Shown piece after piece: positions 17,313-27,980 of a DNA stretch of 64,000 nt. A program made the translations under genes and the position numbers. The notes below the pieces were generated by a model that did not search any database, was not told the DNA's origin, and saw only the letters and a list, made by a program, of their open reading frames with translations. The DNA is from Albibeggiatoa sp964388965 (GTDB lineage Bacteria; Pseudomonadota; Gammaproteobacteria; Beggiatoales; Beggiatoaceae): contig CAYMCP010000006.1 in the NCBI GenBank assembly GCA_964388965.1, positions 1-64,000 on the forward strand, read 5' to 3'. Position 1 is the stretch's first letter. Every line of letters starts with the position of its first letter.

Positions 17313-18758
17313 ATGTCAATGATTGTACGCAGCGCAGAACGTCCTGAACCAGACAAAGTATTAGTAGATATTGCTGAATATACAAATAGTTACAAAATAA
17401 ACAGTGCTGAAGCAATGCAAACAGCACGTTACTGCTTAATGGACACATTAGGTTGTGGCTTATTGGCGTTAAGTTATCCCGCTTGTACAAAAATGTTAGG
17501 CGCGGTTGTTGACGGTGCTGAAATGCCTAATGGTGTAAGAATTCCGGGCACATCTTATCGTTTAGACCCGGTGCAAGGTGCATTTAATATTGGAGTCATG
17601 ATCCGTTGGTTAGATTTTAATGATACATGGTTAGCGGCTGAATGGGGGCATCCTTCGGATAATTTGGGCGGTATTTTGGCGACTGCGGATTATTTAAGTC
17701 GTAAAAATCTTGCTGAAGGTAAAGCAGCTTTGACAATGAAAACGGTATTAGAAGCAATGATTAAATCACATGAAATTCAAGGGATTTTAGCGTTAGAAAA
17801 TAGTTATAATCGTGTTGGTTTAGATCATGTACTATTGGTGCGAGTGGCTTCGACTGCGGTAGTGACTGACATGTTAGGCGGCACGAAAGATGAAATTATT
17901 AACGCTGTATCAAACGCTTGGATCGATGGTTGTGCATTGCGCACTTATCGTCACGCGCCGAATACAGGCTCTCGTAAAAGTTGGGCGGCAGGCGATGCAA
18001 CCAGTCGGGCAGTACGATTAGCTTTAATTGCAATGAAAGGTGAAATGGGTTATCCATCAGCATTGACTGCAAAAACATGGGGTTATTATGATGTATTGTT
18101 CAAAGGCAATGAATTTAAATTTACGCAAAATTACGGCACTTATGTGATGGAGAACGTTTTATTTAAGATTTCATTCCCGGCAGAATTTCATGCCCAAACT
18201 GCATGTGAAGCAGCCGTTATTTTACATCCGCAGGTTAAAGATCGTTTAGACGAAATTGAAAAAATTGTGATTGAAACGCAAGAGTCTGGTGTGCGCATTA
18301 TTGATAAAACTGGTCCCCTAGACAATCCAGCAGATCGTGATCATTGTATTCAATACATGGTAGCCATTCCGCTTATCAAAGGTAATTTGACAGCAGCGGA
18401 TTATGAAAATGCGGTTGCCAGTCATCCTATGGTTGATCAATTACGTGATAAGATGCAAGTTATTGAAAATAAAAGATTTACTAAAGACTATTTAGACCCT
18501 GAAAAGCGTTCTATTGGCAATGCTATTCAAATATTTTTCAAAGATGGTAGTAACACTGATCGTGTTGAAGTCGAGTATCCGATTGGTCATCGCCGTCGTC
18601 GCAACGAAGGTATCCCTGTGTTGCAAGCCAAATTTGAACGTAATTTAGCAACACGCTTATCCGCGAAAAAAACCGAGCAAATTTTAGCACTTTGTGCAGA
18701 TCAAGCGCGTTTAGAACAAACTCCTGTCAATGAGTTTATGGATTTGTTTGCGCTTTAA
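17313..18758 (+). CDS. prpD: 2-methylcitrate dehydratase PrpD (MmgE/PrpD family)
   Basis: The 481-residue protein matches PrpD along its full length. Segments include [90 protein letters not shown] and [16 protein letters not shown]. PrpD dehydrates 2-methylcitrate to 2-methyl-cis-aconitate in the methylcitrate cycle for propionate. None of prpB, prpC or acnD is adjacent, so the gene stands apart from its usual operon and could serve another substrate of the MmgE/PrpD family. GAGGAGAAA about eight bases ahead of the ATG sets the start. The 4'-phosphopantetheinyl transferase gene follows. Confidence 0.9.
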   Translation: MSMIVRSAERPEPDKVLVDIAEYTNSYKINSAEAMQTARYCLMDTLGCGLLALSYPACTKMLGAVVDGAEMPNGVRIPGTSYRLDPVQGAFNIGVMIRWLDFNDTWLAAEWGHPSDNLGGILATADYLSRKNLAEGKAALTMKTVLEAMIKSHEIQGILALENSYNRVGLDHVLLVRVASTAVVTDMLGGTKDEIINAVSNAWIDGCALRTYRHAPNTGSRKSWAAGDATSRAVRLALIAMKGEMGYPSALTAKTWGYYDVLFKGNEFKFTQNYGTYVMENVLFKISFPAEFHAQTACEAAVILHPQVKDRLDEIEKIVIETQESGVRIIDKTGPLDNPADRDHCIQYMVAIPLIKGNLTAADYENAVASHPMVDQLRDKMQVIENKRFTKDYLDPEKRSIGNAIQIFFKDGSNTDRVEVEYPIGHRRRRNEGIPVLQAKFERNLATRLSAKKTEQILALCADQARLEQTPVNEFMDLFAL

Positions 18759-18762
18759 TCTA

Positions 18763-18826
18763 TTTTTACGTTTCGTGTCTTGCGGAAAAGATTAAATTTT
18801 TACCAAAACGGCACGGACGTAAAAAA
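18763..18826. terminator. Inverted repeat after prpD-like gene
   Basis: The left arm (18763-18777) and right arm (18812-18826) pair as TTTTTACG...CGTG with CACG...CGTAAAAA, with small mismatches and a loop of about 34 bases. It begins five bases past the stop. T-rich and A-rich outer ends suit a transcription stop or a processing hairpin before the next gene. Confidence 0.4.
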
Positions 18827-18835
18827 TAATTATTT

Positions 18836-19468
18836 ATGCAACACGTTCAACTATATTACACCTATTTCGACCAGCCACTTGCTGCTAAAAAGTTTCAATC
18901 ATATTTGTATACTTTACCTACTGATTTACAAATTAAAATCCAAAAATTTATACGCTGGCAAGACCAACATGCCAGTTTATTCGCTCGATTGCTACTACAA
19001 TGTGCATTACAGCCTTATCAATACAATTTGCAGCAACTGAGATATACCGAATATAAGCGACCTTTTATCAATCAAAAAATAGATTTTAATCTAGCACATT
19101 CAGGATGTTATGTGTTATGCGCTATCAGTCCGAGCGGTCGTGTAGGTATTGACATCGAGCAAATGAGATCAATTGAAATTCAACATTTTCGAGCCATTTT
19201 GAGTGAAAATCAATGGAACGCTGTTAAAGATAATAAAAACATCGCATTATTTTTTAAATTTTGGACTCAGAAAGAGAGTGTTATCAAAGCAGATGGGCGC
19301 GGAATGTATGTTGAATTGAAACAAATTGAACCGCTTAACAATCAGGTAAAACTAGAACAAAACACTTGGTTTTTACATCAAATTACCACATTTTTACCGG
19401 ACTATATTTGTTATTTAGCTACGGATAAGCAGAAGATCAACGTAGACTTACAATTTAAAACATTTTGA
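18836..19468 (+). CDS. Sfp-type 4'-phosphopantetheinyl transferase
   Basis: The 210-residue enzyme transfers phosphopantetheine from CoA to a conserved serine on carrier proteins. Family motifs are YKRPFINQKIDFNLAHSG (substrate and CoA pocket), GIDIEQM (Mg-binding Asp and Glu), and FWTQKESVIKADGRGM (the WxxKEAxxK-type motif). It is of the longer Sfp/AcpT class rather than the AcpS class. It lies 77 bases after the prpD-like gene on the same strand. No NRPS, PKS or fatty-acid synthase gene is present in the window, so the acceptor carrier protein is unknown. Confidence 0.88.
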   Translation: MQHVQLYYTYFDQPLAAKKFQSYLYTLPTDLQIKIQKFIRWQDQHASLFARLLLQCALQPYQYNLQQLRYTEYKRPFINQKIDFNLAHSGCYVLCAISPSGRVGIDIEQMRSIEIQHFRAILSENQWNAVKDNKNIALFFKFWTQKESVIKADGRGMYVELKQIEPLNNQVKLEQNTWFLHQITTFLPDYICYLATDKQKINVDLQFKTF

Positions 19469-19540
19469 TAGTTATTGCTTTGCATCTTTGAGTTACGCAC
19501 TGCTGCCGCAAGCGTGTTGTGGTAGGTTAGGGTAATCACA

Positions 19541-21733
19541 TTAAAATAAATATTTCAAAGAAAATACAAACGTGCGTAAAGGTTGTGGTTGAGCATTAAG
19601 AGATGTTTCTAATATTTGACCACCCGCATGGTAGTTGTTAGTGTTAAATACATTGTAAATATCCATATAAGTAAATAATTTTTCGTTAAATTTATATCCA
19701 AAATGCAAATTTGCAGTGACATAACCCGGTGTATCCCGCTGTATTCCATTTTCATCAAACCTAAATAATTTAGTACGTTCAACAAGATACAATTTAGGTG
19801 TCACAAACCATTTATTTAAGTAATTTAAAGTTGCCCCTATTTTAACTTTATGTCGCGGTAAATAAGGTGCTCTAAAACTTGAATTATCAGGAAAACTAAT
19901 ATAACTATTCGATAAACTATAATTACCCCAAATATTTAATTTATAGGTGTTAAATTCCGTGTTATATGCCAGCCCCCAATCCAAACCGTAATAATGTGCT
20001 CTACCGATATTGCCATTTTTTTCTGTTTCCAATAGTTGCGCTCCAGACAAAAACTGTGTTGGCGTATCTTCGATGTAATTCATGATAAAATTGTCAACAT
20101 CCATGCGGTAAATATTAACCGTTGAATCCCATTTATTACTTGGTTTGTACAAAATGCTGAACTCATAATCTTGTGCTTTCTCAGGCTCCATATTTTCATT
20201 AGGTACATGATAAAATGGGCTAATATAGTCACCTTTCGCGTTACGCTCCCCAGTAAATACACCAAAATGCGACAAACCTTCAGTGGGATAAGGTGTGCGT
20301 GCAGATTCACCATAAAAGAATTTAATGTTAGTTGTATCACTCCACTTGTAGACTAAGCCAAAACGCGGATTAATTGTTGAATCATAACGCGAATTGTAAT
20401 CGTAACGTAAGCCTGCAATCGTTGAAATTCTTTCACTCCACTTTGAATGTGCCTGTAAATACGCTGCGTAATTATTATATTCAACTTCATTTATTTTAAT
20501 TGGTAAATCAGTGTTTTCGTAATAAAAATTTTGAGCATATAATGGTTTATTTACATCAAAGCGTTGTGGTAAGTCTGTTGTTCGTGGTATGGAGCGTAAC
20601 TCTTCCATCACCAAACCGCCAACAATAGTCTGTTCAGGACTATAATTATACACAAATAATTGTTCAGCACTTAATTTCTGCCCATCAGCATATTTGTACG
20701 CATTATTGTAATTACTTAAAATATTTCGGAATTTTGACTCAGGGTCTAGGTTGTAATGTGAATAATAAAGTAATGTTTCTGAAGAAAGTTTGTCGTTGAA
20801 ATCAAAGAGAAATTGACTATAAATCGTATCAATTTGTGTTGTTCTGAACGCACTGCCATCATAGACTGTTTTATCTGCTCTTTCTGTGGTATTGGTGAGG
20901 GAGCGAAAATAGGAACGATTAAAACCTAAAATAAGCTGATCTTGAACGTTTACTTTCGCAAATAAACTATAACTACGCTGTGAGGCAGTATAAGTTTCAC
21001 GTTCATTTTCAGGGAGATATACCTCGCCTGTAAAATTGATTAAGTCACCGATAGGGTAAGAATTTGGATAATCATCTGCTAAACTATCATTTGCACTACC
21101 TTGAAAATGTCCGCCAACGGTGACACCTAATTTATCAGTAAATTGTTTTCCCACCAGTAAACTGGTATAGCGATAATTTTCCGTACCTAATCTAGCAGAA
21201 AAGTTAAATCCATCAATACTATTTGCGTCTTCAGTGATAATATTAATGATACCAGCAAAACCATCAGCACCATAGTATAATGCAGCACCGGGTCCGTAGA
21301 CAATTTCGACACGTTTGGCGTGATAAAGTGGAAAATTATCAGCAATTGGGATGGCATCGCCAGTGGGAGAATCTATGCGGATACCGTTTTGTAGTATGAG
21401 GAATTTTTCATGTCCGCGAAAATGAATGGTGTGATAGCTTTCAGAAGAATTAAAACGTTGTATGCCTACGCTAGGCAAATCTTGCAACAAGTCGATTAAA
21501 TTAATGTAACGTTTTTGCTCAATTTGTTGCTTACTGATGACGATGATGTTGGCTGGAGTTTCGGTAATTTTTTCTTCACGCCGCGAGGCAGTCGTGACTG
21601 TTATAATGGGAACTTCAAATAATTCTTCTAATGATAAATTCATTAATGAACGCATCTTTGCAACATCATCATTTTCTTCTGATGCTGCAACTGAGTTCAA
21701 GCAAAGCAAAAGAATCAGTAAGCGAATATACAT
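19541..21733 (-). CDS. TonB-dependent outer membrane receptor
   Basis: A 730-residue outer-membrane receptor. A short signal peptide (ends SVAAS) is followed by the lead-in SLEELFEVPIITVTTASRREEKI, which is typical of this receptor group. The plug domain comes next (about 50-170: TPANIIVISKQQIEQ, HFRGHEKFLILQNGIR, VEIVYGPGAALYYGADGFAGIINIIT). A 22-strand beta-barrel follows to an aromatic C-terminus (FVFSLKYLF). The ligand may be a siderophore, cobalamin, haem or a sugar; nothing in the sequence decides. It stands 49 bases downstream of the MORN protein gene on the same strand and ends a sensory cluster. No FecI/FecR pair or STN domain is present, so FecA-type signalling is unlikely. Confidence 0.9.
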   Translation of the reverse strand: MYIRLLILLLCLNSVAASEENDDVAKMRSLMNLSLEELFEVPIITVTTASRREEKITETPANIIVISKQQIEQKRYINLIDLLQDLPSVGIQRFNSSESYHTIHFRGHEKFLILQNGIRIDSPTGDAIPIADNFPLYHAKRVEIVYGPGAALYYGADGFAGIINIITEDANSIDGFNFSARLGTENYRYTSLLVGKQFTDKLGVTVGGHFQGSANDSLADDYPNSYPIGDLINFTGEVYLPENERETYTASQRSYSLFAKVNVQDQLILGFNRSYFRSLTNTTERADKTVYDGSAFRTTQIDTIYSQFLFDFNDKLSSETLLYYSHYNLDPESKFRNILSNYNNAYKYADGQKLSAEQLFVYNYSPEQTIVGGLVMEELRSIPRTTDLPQRFDVNKPLYAQNFYYENTDLPIKINEVEYNNYAAYLQAHSKWSERISTIAGLRYDYNSRYDSTINPRFGLVYKWSDTTNIKFFYGESARTPYPTEGLSHFGVFTGERNAKGDYISPFYHVPNENMEPEKAQDYEFSILYKPSNKWDSTVNIYRMDVDNFIMNYIEDTPTQFLSGAQLLETEKNGNIGRAHYYGLDWGLAYNTEFNTYKLNIWGNYSLSNSYISFPDNSSFRAPYLPRHKVKIGATLNYLNKWFVTPKLYLVERTKLFRFDENGIQRDTPGYVTANLHFGYKFNEKLFTYMDIYNVFNTNNYHAGGQILETSLNAQPQPLRTFVFSLKYLF

Positions 21734-21782
21734 TGTTGTTCAGGTCTTATACTAGCCAAGTCAACCAGTATCAGCTAGTAAA

Positions 21783-22763
21783 TTATTTGATACGTCTACC
21801 ATTGTCATACTCTACCGTTTGAGCATCACCAGATGCGGAAATTAACACGCCTTTACCAATTCGTCTACCATTTTTAAACTTACCTTCGTAGCGGTCGCCG
21901 CCACTGCTGACATAAACGCCTTCACCAGTGCGTTGTCCGTTGGTAAAATGACCTTCGTAATATTCACCACCCGTCCAAGTCATTTTGCCATAGCCCCGAA
22001 TTTTATTTTCAATAAAACTACCTTCATAACGGTCGCCATTTGCCCACACGTAAACACCTTTTTCATCATTGCGTTTATTCTCAATGTAAGTACCTTCGTA
22101 ACGGTCGCCATCTGCCCAAGTATAAACCCCAAAACCATCACGTTCACCGTCTATAAATTCACCTTCATAGCGATCTTGGTTCGCCCAAATATACACGCCT
22201 AACCCTGTCCTACGCCCTTCAAAATATTCACCGTGATAGCTATCGCCATTATCCCACTCAACTTTGTATATCCCGCTGAATGGCAAAGTTTTTTCAGCAA
22301 CTGTTTGAACCGTTTCATTTTTTTGTATAGGTTTAGCCGCGTCGGTGGTCTCAATAGGTGCTGGCGTTGCCTTTGGCGCAACTGCGCTCGTATTACGAAT
22401 GATGTTACCCTCGCTACGCTGTCCTTCGATGAATTCACCTTTAAAAACATCGCCATTCGCCCAAGTATAAATTCCCTCACCGTCACGTACATTGTTTAAG
22501 TAATAACCTTCGTAGCTATCGCCATTTGTCCAAGTATATTTTCCAAAGCCGTCTAAATTTCCTTCAAAGAAATCACCTTCATAAGTGTCACCATTTTTCC
22601 AAATATATTTACCTTTCCCAGTTCGGACATTGCCCTCATATTCTCCAGTATAACGATCGCCATTCGGGAAAATAACATTTTTTATTTCTATTCCATCATC
22701 TGCGAAAAGTGGTTGCACACATAAAAGTAGGATAATAAAAGTTTTGGAAACAATGCTTCGCAT
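21783..22763 (-). CDS. Secreted MORN-repeat protein
   Basis: The ATG at 22761-22763 is preferred over the ATG 21 bases upstream because AAGGAG stands seven bases ahead and the product opens a clean signal peptide (MRSIVSKTFIILLLC, then PLFAD). The mature protein is about 300 residues and consists of MORN repeats of about 23 residues, for example GDTYEGDFFEGNLDGFGKYTW and GDRYEGSFIENKIRGYGKMTW. There are five before a Pro/Ala/Thr linker (about residues 130-165) and about seven after it. Bacterial MORN proteins are beta-hairpin scaffolds; here the signal peptide points to a periplasmic or surface location. The gene lies between a hybrid kinase and a TonB receptor. Confidence 0.85.
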   Translation of the reverse strand: MRSIVSKTFIILLLCVQPLFADDGIEIKNVIFPNGDRYTGEYEGNVRTGKGKYIWKNGDTYEGDFFEGNLDGFGKYTWTNGDSYEGYYLNNVRDGEGIYTWANGDVFKGEFIEGQRSEGNIIRNTSAVAPKATPAPIETTDAAKPIQKNETVQTVAEKTLPFSGIYKVEWDNGDSYHGEYFEGRRTGLGVYIWANQDRYEGEFIDGERDGFGVYTWADGDRYEGTYIENKRNDEKGVYVWANGDRYEGSFIENKIRGYGKMTWTGGEYYEGHFTNGQRTGEGVYVSSGGDRYEGKFKNGRRIGKGVLISASGDAQTVEYDNGRRIK

Positions 22764-22889
22764 GAAAAAACTCCTTCGTGTCATCAGCCTATCGAAATAT
22801 ATTTGCTAGCATAGACCTGATTGATGATGTTTGTCCACTAGCAATTAACAACTTGTATTAGGAATGAATAATTATTTTTAGATGTTAGA

Positions 22890-25800
22890 TTATCGATATA
22901 ACCAAACACGCATTAGAGACATTAATTTGTCAGTATCTACAGGCTTAGACAAGTAATCATTTGCACCTGCATCGATACATTTTGCTTTATCTCCTTTCAT
23001 AGCCTTAGCCGTCAGCGCGATAATCGGTAACTTACGGAAACGAGTTTGATTACGAATCTGCTGCATTGCTTCATATCCATCCATTTCTGGCATCATAATA
23101 TCCATTAATACAATATCAATAGAAGCATCATTATCTAAAGTTTGTAATGCTTCTTTTCCGTTCATCGCAACTAATACTTCCATTTCCTTATCTTCCAACA
23201 CCGTTGCCAAAGCGAATGTATTACGCGCATCATCATCGACTACTAATACTTTTTTATTTTTTAAAATCGCCTCTTTATCGTGTACCATTTGCAACATCTG
23301 GCGTTTTTCCTCTGGCAAATGGCTTTCAATCTGATGTAAAAATAATGTCGTTTCATCCAATAAACGCTCTGGCGAACGTACTGGCTTAACTGTCAACTCA
23401 CCTTCATAAGTTGCAAGTTGTTTCTCTTCGTACTCGCTCAACTCGCGTTCTGCGTATAAAATAATCGGAATCTTGCATAAACGCTCACTTTCTGCCAATT
23501 GCCCCAATAAATCTAAACCAGTAGAATGCTCAATATCAATATCCAATACAACACAATCAGTTTCGTTTTGATGTAAAATCTCAATTGCCTCATTCATTGT
23601 ATTTGCCATTAATGACTCAACCGACTCACCACTCACAATATCTAAAATTCGTTTACTGTGTTGTTGCTGATCAACCACAATCATAATTGTACGAATATCT
23701 TTATCAATAAAATGTGCAATTTTGCGAAATGCCTCACCCAATTCGTCCATACTAACCGGTTTTAATAAATAACCAATCGCACCCATTCGCCGCGCATCTT
23801 TACCTTGCTCCGAACCAGATACAAAATGTACTGGAATATGGCGCGTTTTAGCATCCTCTTTCAATCGTTCCATCACAGTAAAACCATCTACATTTGGCAA
23901 ACCAACATCCAAAATAATTGCGTGAGGTTTGTACTGTTTCGCTAACTCCAAACCGGTGCGACCATCTTCTGCGATAATACATTTAAAATTCTTCTCATGT
24001 GATAATTCCATCAAAACATTAGAAAAATTACGATCATCTTCGATAATTAAAATTAATTTATCGTGAGGAGCTAATTTATTTCTATCGTCTTGAATAGCAG
24101 ATAACTTAGCAGTGTCTGGAATAAGTTGCGCCTCTCCCACAACAGCCATTTGTTGCTCAGTTGATGCGGTTTTGACAGATTCCACTGATTTGGAAGTAGA
24201 CGGAGTCGATTGCATTATCGCGGACTGAATCGATTTTGTAGTAGAAGCATATTCCAACTTATCAGAAATGTATAAAGTAAAATTACTACCTTTTTGCTCC
24301 TCGCTGCTTAATTCAATATCACCACCTAGCAACCGCGCTAATTGGCGTGAAATGGATAACCCCAGCCCTGTACCACCAAAACGACGGCTAGTACTACCAT
24401 CTGCTTGTTGGAAAGCTTCAAAAATAAGTTTTTGTTTTTCAAGCGGAATACCAATACCACTATCAATCACGCTAATAGCAAGCATATTTTTAGTTGACAA
24501 TTTGTGCATACGCAAGAAATCGTTTTCTGTTGGGCGATAAATTTCGACTTCAACGCTACCATGCTCAGTAAATTTAAACGCATTAGACAATAAATTAGTA
24601 ATAATTTGGCGAAAACGTTGCACATCAGTATGAATAATTTGCGGTAATTTTGGATCAATATTAATATGAAACTGTAAGCCTTTTTTCTCCGCAACATGGT
24701 GGAACTTACTTTCTAAATTAGCTCCAAACTCTGATAAATCAATTTTTTCAATATTAACTTCAATTTTGCCTGCTTCCACTTTTGATAAGTCTAAAATATC
24801 ATTGATTAAATTAAGCAAATCTGCACCGGAATCATGAATAGTACGCGCATATTCCACTTGCTTATCAGTGAGGTTTGCTGCTTTATTTTCCACTAGCAAT
24901 TGCGCCAAAATAAGCATACTATTCAATGGAGTACGCAATTCATGTGACATATTCGCCAAAAATTCAGATTTATATTTACTGGCAATTTCTAACTCTTTTG
25001 CTTTGGTTTCGATTTCAGCTTGTGTTTTTTGCAAAATCTCATTTTTTCTATGAATTTCTGTTTTTTGCTGCTCTAAATCTTGCGTACGTGCTTCCAATTC
25101 CTCATTGGTCTGGCGTAATTCTTCTTGTTGCGTTTGCAGTTCCTCTGACTGGCTTTGCAACTCCTCTGTTTGCATTTGCGATTGTTGTAACAATTCCTGC
25201 ATTTTAGTGCGCGATTCGGCTGTATTTACCGCGATAGCGATAGCAGATATTGCTTGATTTAACCATTCTAATTCTACGTCAGTAAACTCATTAAAACTAC
25301 CAATTTCAATCACACCGCGTACAACATTTTCATAAATGAAAGGTAACACAATAATATTACGTGGGTTTGCATGTCCCAAACCAGATTGAATTTGCATATA
25401 ATCGTCTGGTATCTCTTGTAAAATAATAGATTGTTTTTCCAGTGCCGCCTGCCCTACCAAACTTTCGCCAAATTGATATTCATTACTAAAATTCTTACGA
25501 TGTGTATAACCATAACTTGCAATTAAACGTAATGTTTTATTATTGGTATCAGTGAGCCGTTCAATCGTTAAATAAAACACACCAACTTGTGCTTTTAAGT
25601 ATTCAACAAGAAAATTGATAATATTTTTAGCTAAATCATTAATATCTTGTTCGCCACTCATTTTATCATTCAGTTCAGCTTGACCGGTTTTTAACCAATC
25701 TTGAATATTATTTTTTTGTGAAACGCTGCGTAACATTTGAGTCATATTTTGTAACGCGCTACCTAATTGATCTTGTTCAGATAATAAAACAATATCTGTT

Positions 25801-26978
25801 TCATAATTGCCTTGCGCGATGGCATTAGCTTGTTTAATTGTGTTTTTAAAGCTTTCATTTAGTAATTGTGCAGAAAAGGTTAATTCTGAAATTTCATCAC
25901 GACTATGATGCCTTAATTCAGTTTCCAATACTTTACCTTGAGAAAGTGCTTTAAGTTGTTCTTTTAGATGCAATAAAGGCGTTAAAATATTGTTAGTAAA
26001 ATGGTGCGCAACCCACAATACGCAAATGATGACGATAGTAATAGAAAGCATAAAAATATATTCAAAATAATTCACTTCTTTCAAGGCAACATCGGTAGCA
26101 GTCTCCTTGATTAAAACCCAATAATGTTGTTGATCAGTTTTTAATAAATTAATGGATTTAAAAGTGAAAATAGTTTTTTCCCCGATTAATACACCTTGCT
26201 TATCTTTATCAATTGCGCTTGCAAGTTGTGGAATATATTGACTTATTTCTTTTTGGCGATTTTCTGTATGATGAGTATGATAAATAATTTTTCCAACCCG
26301 ATCTAACAGCATATACTTAGATAGTAATTTTATTTTTTCTTGTTGGCGCAAAATGTCGAACAAAACGTTAGCATCAAGTGTAATGGAAATAACGCCTTGT
26401 TTTTCATGGTTTTTATTAACAATAGGTATTGAGTAACGTAATAAAAATAACTCTTGAATATGTTGATTGAGGTGACGGTTAAGGTGAATATTACCCTCTT
26501 CTAGTTCTAAGGTTTGAATAAAATAGGGATCATGTTTAACATTTTCTAATTTATTAGATGGTATAACGGTTTGAAGCTGTGTTATAGGGTTTTTTTCAAT
26601 TTTAAAAAGCTCTTTTCCTTTAATATCAATAACTTGTATGGAGTTATAAATATTTTTTGATTGCATTAATGAAAAAAACGCATCACGCATATTACGCCAC
26701 CAAAATTCTGTCTTGTACGATTCCCCCACATAATACCAATTGATATAACGCTGTAATGCGTAAAAATTTTCAAATAATATTAAATCATTTGGTATGTAAT
26801 CTACAATTTCTCTGAATTTATTTTTTATTAATTTTGCGTCATCAGCATCTTTTTCTAAGATATTTTTTGTTAAAGCTCTGACATTGCTCGTGTAAGTGTA
26901 ATAACCTAAAAAGCTAAAGGGTAAAACCGTTAATAGCAAAAACACCAAACTGAGTTTTGTTTTAAGATTAAGACGCAT
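22890..26978 (-). CDS. Hybrid sensor histidine kinase with three receiver domains
   Basis: A 1,362-residue membrane kinase. Order: first membrane helix (about 8-29), extracytoplasmic Cache-type sensor (about 30-300), second helix (about 305-325), HAMP, GAF (about 430-590), an extended Gln/Glu-rich coiled coil, HisKA with FLANMSHELRTPLNSML (His about 690), HATPase with DSGIGIP and FGGTGLGLSISRQL, then three receiver domains. The first receiver has IILDVGLPNVDGF. The second is divergent, with VVLDIDIEHSTGLDL. The third, with VLMDIMMPEMDGYEAM, ends the protein. The double receiver before the last suggests a phosphorelay within the protein, yet no Hpt domain is seen. It is preceded by an exported repeat protein 13 bases upstream, which may act with the sensor. 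The signal sensed is unknown. Confidence 0.92.
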   Translation of the reverse strand: MRLNLKTKLSLVFLLLTVLPFSFLGYYTYTSNVRALTKNILEKDADDAKLIKNKFREIVDYIPNDLILFENFYALQRYINWYYVGESYKTEFWWRNMRDAFFSLMQSKNIYNSIQVIDIKGKELFKIEKNPITQLQTVIPSNKLENVKHDPYFIQTLELEEGNIHLNRHLNQHIQELFLLRYSIPIVNKNHEKQGVISITLDANVLFDILRQQEKIKLLSKYMLLDRVGKIIYHTHHTENRQKEISQYIPQLASAIDKDKQGVLIGEKTIFTFKSINLLKTDQQHYWVLIKETATDVALKEVNYFEYIFMLSITIVIICVLWVAHHFTNNILTPLLHLKEQLKALSQGKVLETELRHHSRDEISELTFSAQLLNESFKNTIKQANAIAQGNYETDIVLLSEQDQLGSALQNMTQMLRSVSQKNNIQDWLKTGQAELNDKMSGEQDINDLAKNIINFLVEYLKAQVGVFYLTIERLTDTNNKTLRLIASYGYTHRKNFSNEYQFGESLVGQAALEKQSIILQEIPDDYMQIQSGLGHANPRNIIVLPFIYENVVRGVIEIGSFNEFTDVELEWLNQAISAIAIAVNTAESRTKMQELLQQSQMQTEELQSQSEELQTQQEELRQTNEELEARTQDLEQQKTEIHRKNEILQKTQAEIETKAKELEIASKYKSEFLANMSHELRTPLNSMLILAQLLVENKAANLTDKQVEYARTIHDSGADLLNLINDILDLSKVEAGKIEVNIEKIDLSEFGANLESKFHHVAEKKGLQFHINIDPKLPQIIHTDVQRFRQIITNLLSNAFKFTEHGSVEVEIYRPTENDFLRMHKLSTKNMLAISVIDSGIGIPLEKQKLIFEAFQQADGSTSRRFGGTGLGLSISRQLARLLGGDIELSSEEQKGSNFTLYISDKLEYASTTKSIQSAIMQSTPSTSKSVESVKTASTEQQMAVVGEAQLIPDTAKLSAIQDDRNKLAPHDKLILIIEDDRNFSNVLMELSHEKNFKCIIAEDGRTGLELAKQYKPHAIILDVGLPNVDGFTVMERLKEDAKTRHIPVHFVSGSEQGKDARRMGAIGYLLKPVSMDELGEAFRKIAHFIDKDIRTIMIVVDQQQHSKRILDIVSGESVESLMANTMNEAIEILHQNETDCVVLDIDIEHSTGLDLLGQLAESERLCKIPIILYAERELSEYEEKQLATYEGELTVKPVRSPERLLDETTLFLHQIESHLPEEKRQMLQMVHDKEAILKNKKVLVVDDDARNTFALATVLEDKEMEVLVAMNGKEALQTLDNDASIDIVLMDIMMPEMDGYEAMQQIRNQTRFRKLPIIALTAKAMKGDKAKCIDAGANDYLSKPVDTDKLMSLMRVWLYR

Positions 26979-26991
26979 TATAAACTAGCCT

Positions 26992-27912
26992 TTATTTAAT
27001 TGAATCAATTAGTTGTGTTTTTCTCACACACCAGCCTAAAATTTGTTCAACGTCACCCGGTGTCATGTTTGAATAACGTAGCGCAGTAGGTGTAAGTGTA
27101 TATTTTAATCCTAGATGACCTTTAATGGTCTGTAATTCTGCTAAAATGATACCAGTCATGGAAAAAACGTCACTGGGTGTAATTTTTTCTGGTTTTAACG
27201 CGCTAAAGTCAATGCTAGCTACGTCTATAACACGCTGTATTCTTACTATTTCTAACATTAATTTTTCTGCTGTCTCATAGGCTTCATGCGGTGTTGCATC
27301 TGCTTTTTTGGGTGGTGGAATGGTCTCATCACTAATGTTGAGTGCATTTAAAATACTATCAATATCCTCAGAAATACGCATTGTTTGGGAAAACACAAAT
27401 GACGGCGTGAATGCCACCCCTAGCAATAAATCAATTTCAGCCGATATATTACTGATAAAATTAAAACTATCCGTAACTTGAGTATTGGTAAATTTCTTTT
27501 CTGGAAAATCAATATTTGGGATTTCTAACGTAAATTTAATAATTCTAATTTCAGTTATAATGCGTAACAATTGCCCATACACGATAGACGGTGCTGGGTC
27601 TTTGCGTGGTTCACGCGACGGGACAGCTAAATAGGGTAGATTATGTTTTTCTCGTAATAAATTAATTTTCACCATCACTTCATAGGTTTTTTGCCACATG
27701 TGACGTGGATATAGCTCTATACGAATTTCAAACGGTTCTATTTGCTTCTCAACGTTAAAAAATTGTTTTAATAATTTGATTTCTTCATTAATAATGTAAA
27801 GTTGCTCATAAACTTCGTTAGGAGTGATTTTATCATAATTTTGACGATTACTTGCTGTTGCATAAACGTTATAACAACAAAATAATAAGATTATTAAGAT
27901 ATATTTTTGCAT
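26992..27912 (-). CDS. Exported protein of six helical repeats, function unknown
   Basis: I do not recognise this 306-residue family. A signal peptide (MQKYILIILLFCCYNVYA) precedes six imperfect repeats of about 30-60 residues. Each opens with a TPxxVY-like turn and runs into an amphipathic helix: KITPNEVYEQLYIINEEIKL, PAPSIVYGQLLRIITEIRII, TPSFVFSQTMRISEDIDSI, TPHEAYETAEKLMLEIVRI, ITPSDVFSMTGIILAELQTI and MTPGDVEQILGWCVRKTQLI. The regular spacing suggests a helical bundle or solenoid in the periplasm. It stands 13 bases before the hybrid kinase gene, so the two are almost certainly co-transcribed, and it may be a periplasmic partner of the kinase's Cache domain. That partnership is inference. 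Confidence 0.7.
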   Translation of the reverse strand: MQKYILIILLFCCYNVYATASNRQNYDKITPNEVYEQLYIINEEIKLLKQFFNVEKQIEPFEIRIELYPRHMWQKTYEVMVKINLLREKHNLPYLAVPSREPRKDPAPSIVYGQLLRIITEIRIIKFTLEIPNIDFPEKKFTNTQVTDSFNFISNISAEIDLLLGVAFTPSFVFSQTMRISEDIDSILNALNISDETIPPPKKADATPHEAYETAEKLMLEIVRIQRVIDVASIDFSALKPEKITPSDVFSMTGIILAELQTIKGHLGLKYTLTPTALRYSNMTPGDVEQILGWCVRKTQLIDSIK

Positions 27913-27980
27913 TGAACACCCGTTTTATTAAAATTTGAATGGTTAATGTCAGTAATCACTTATTTTACTTCTGTTCCAAT

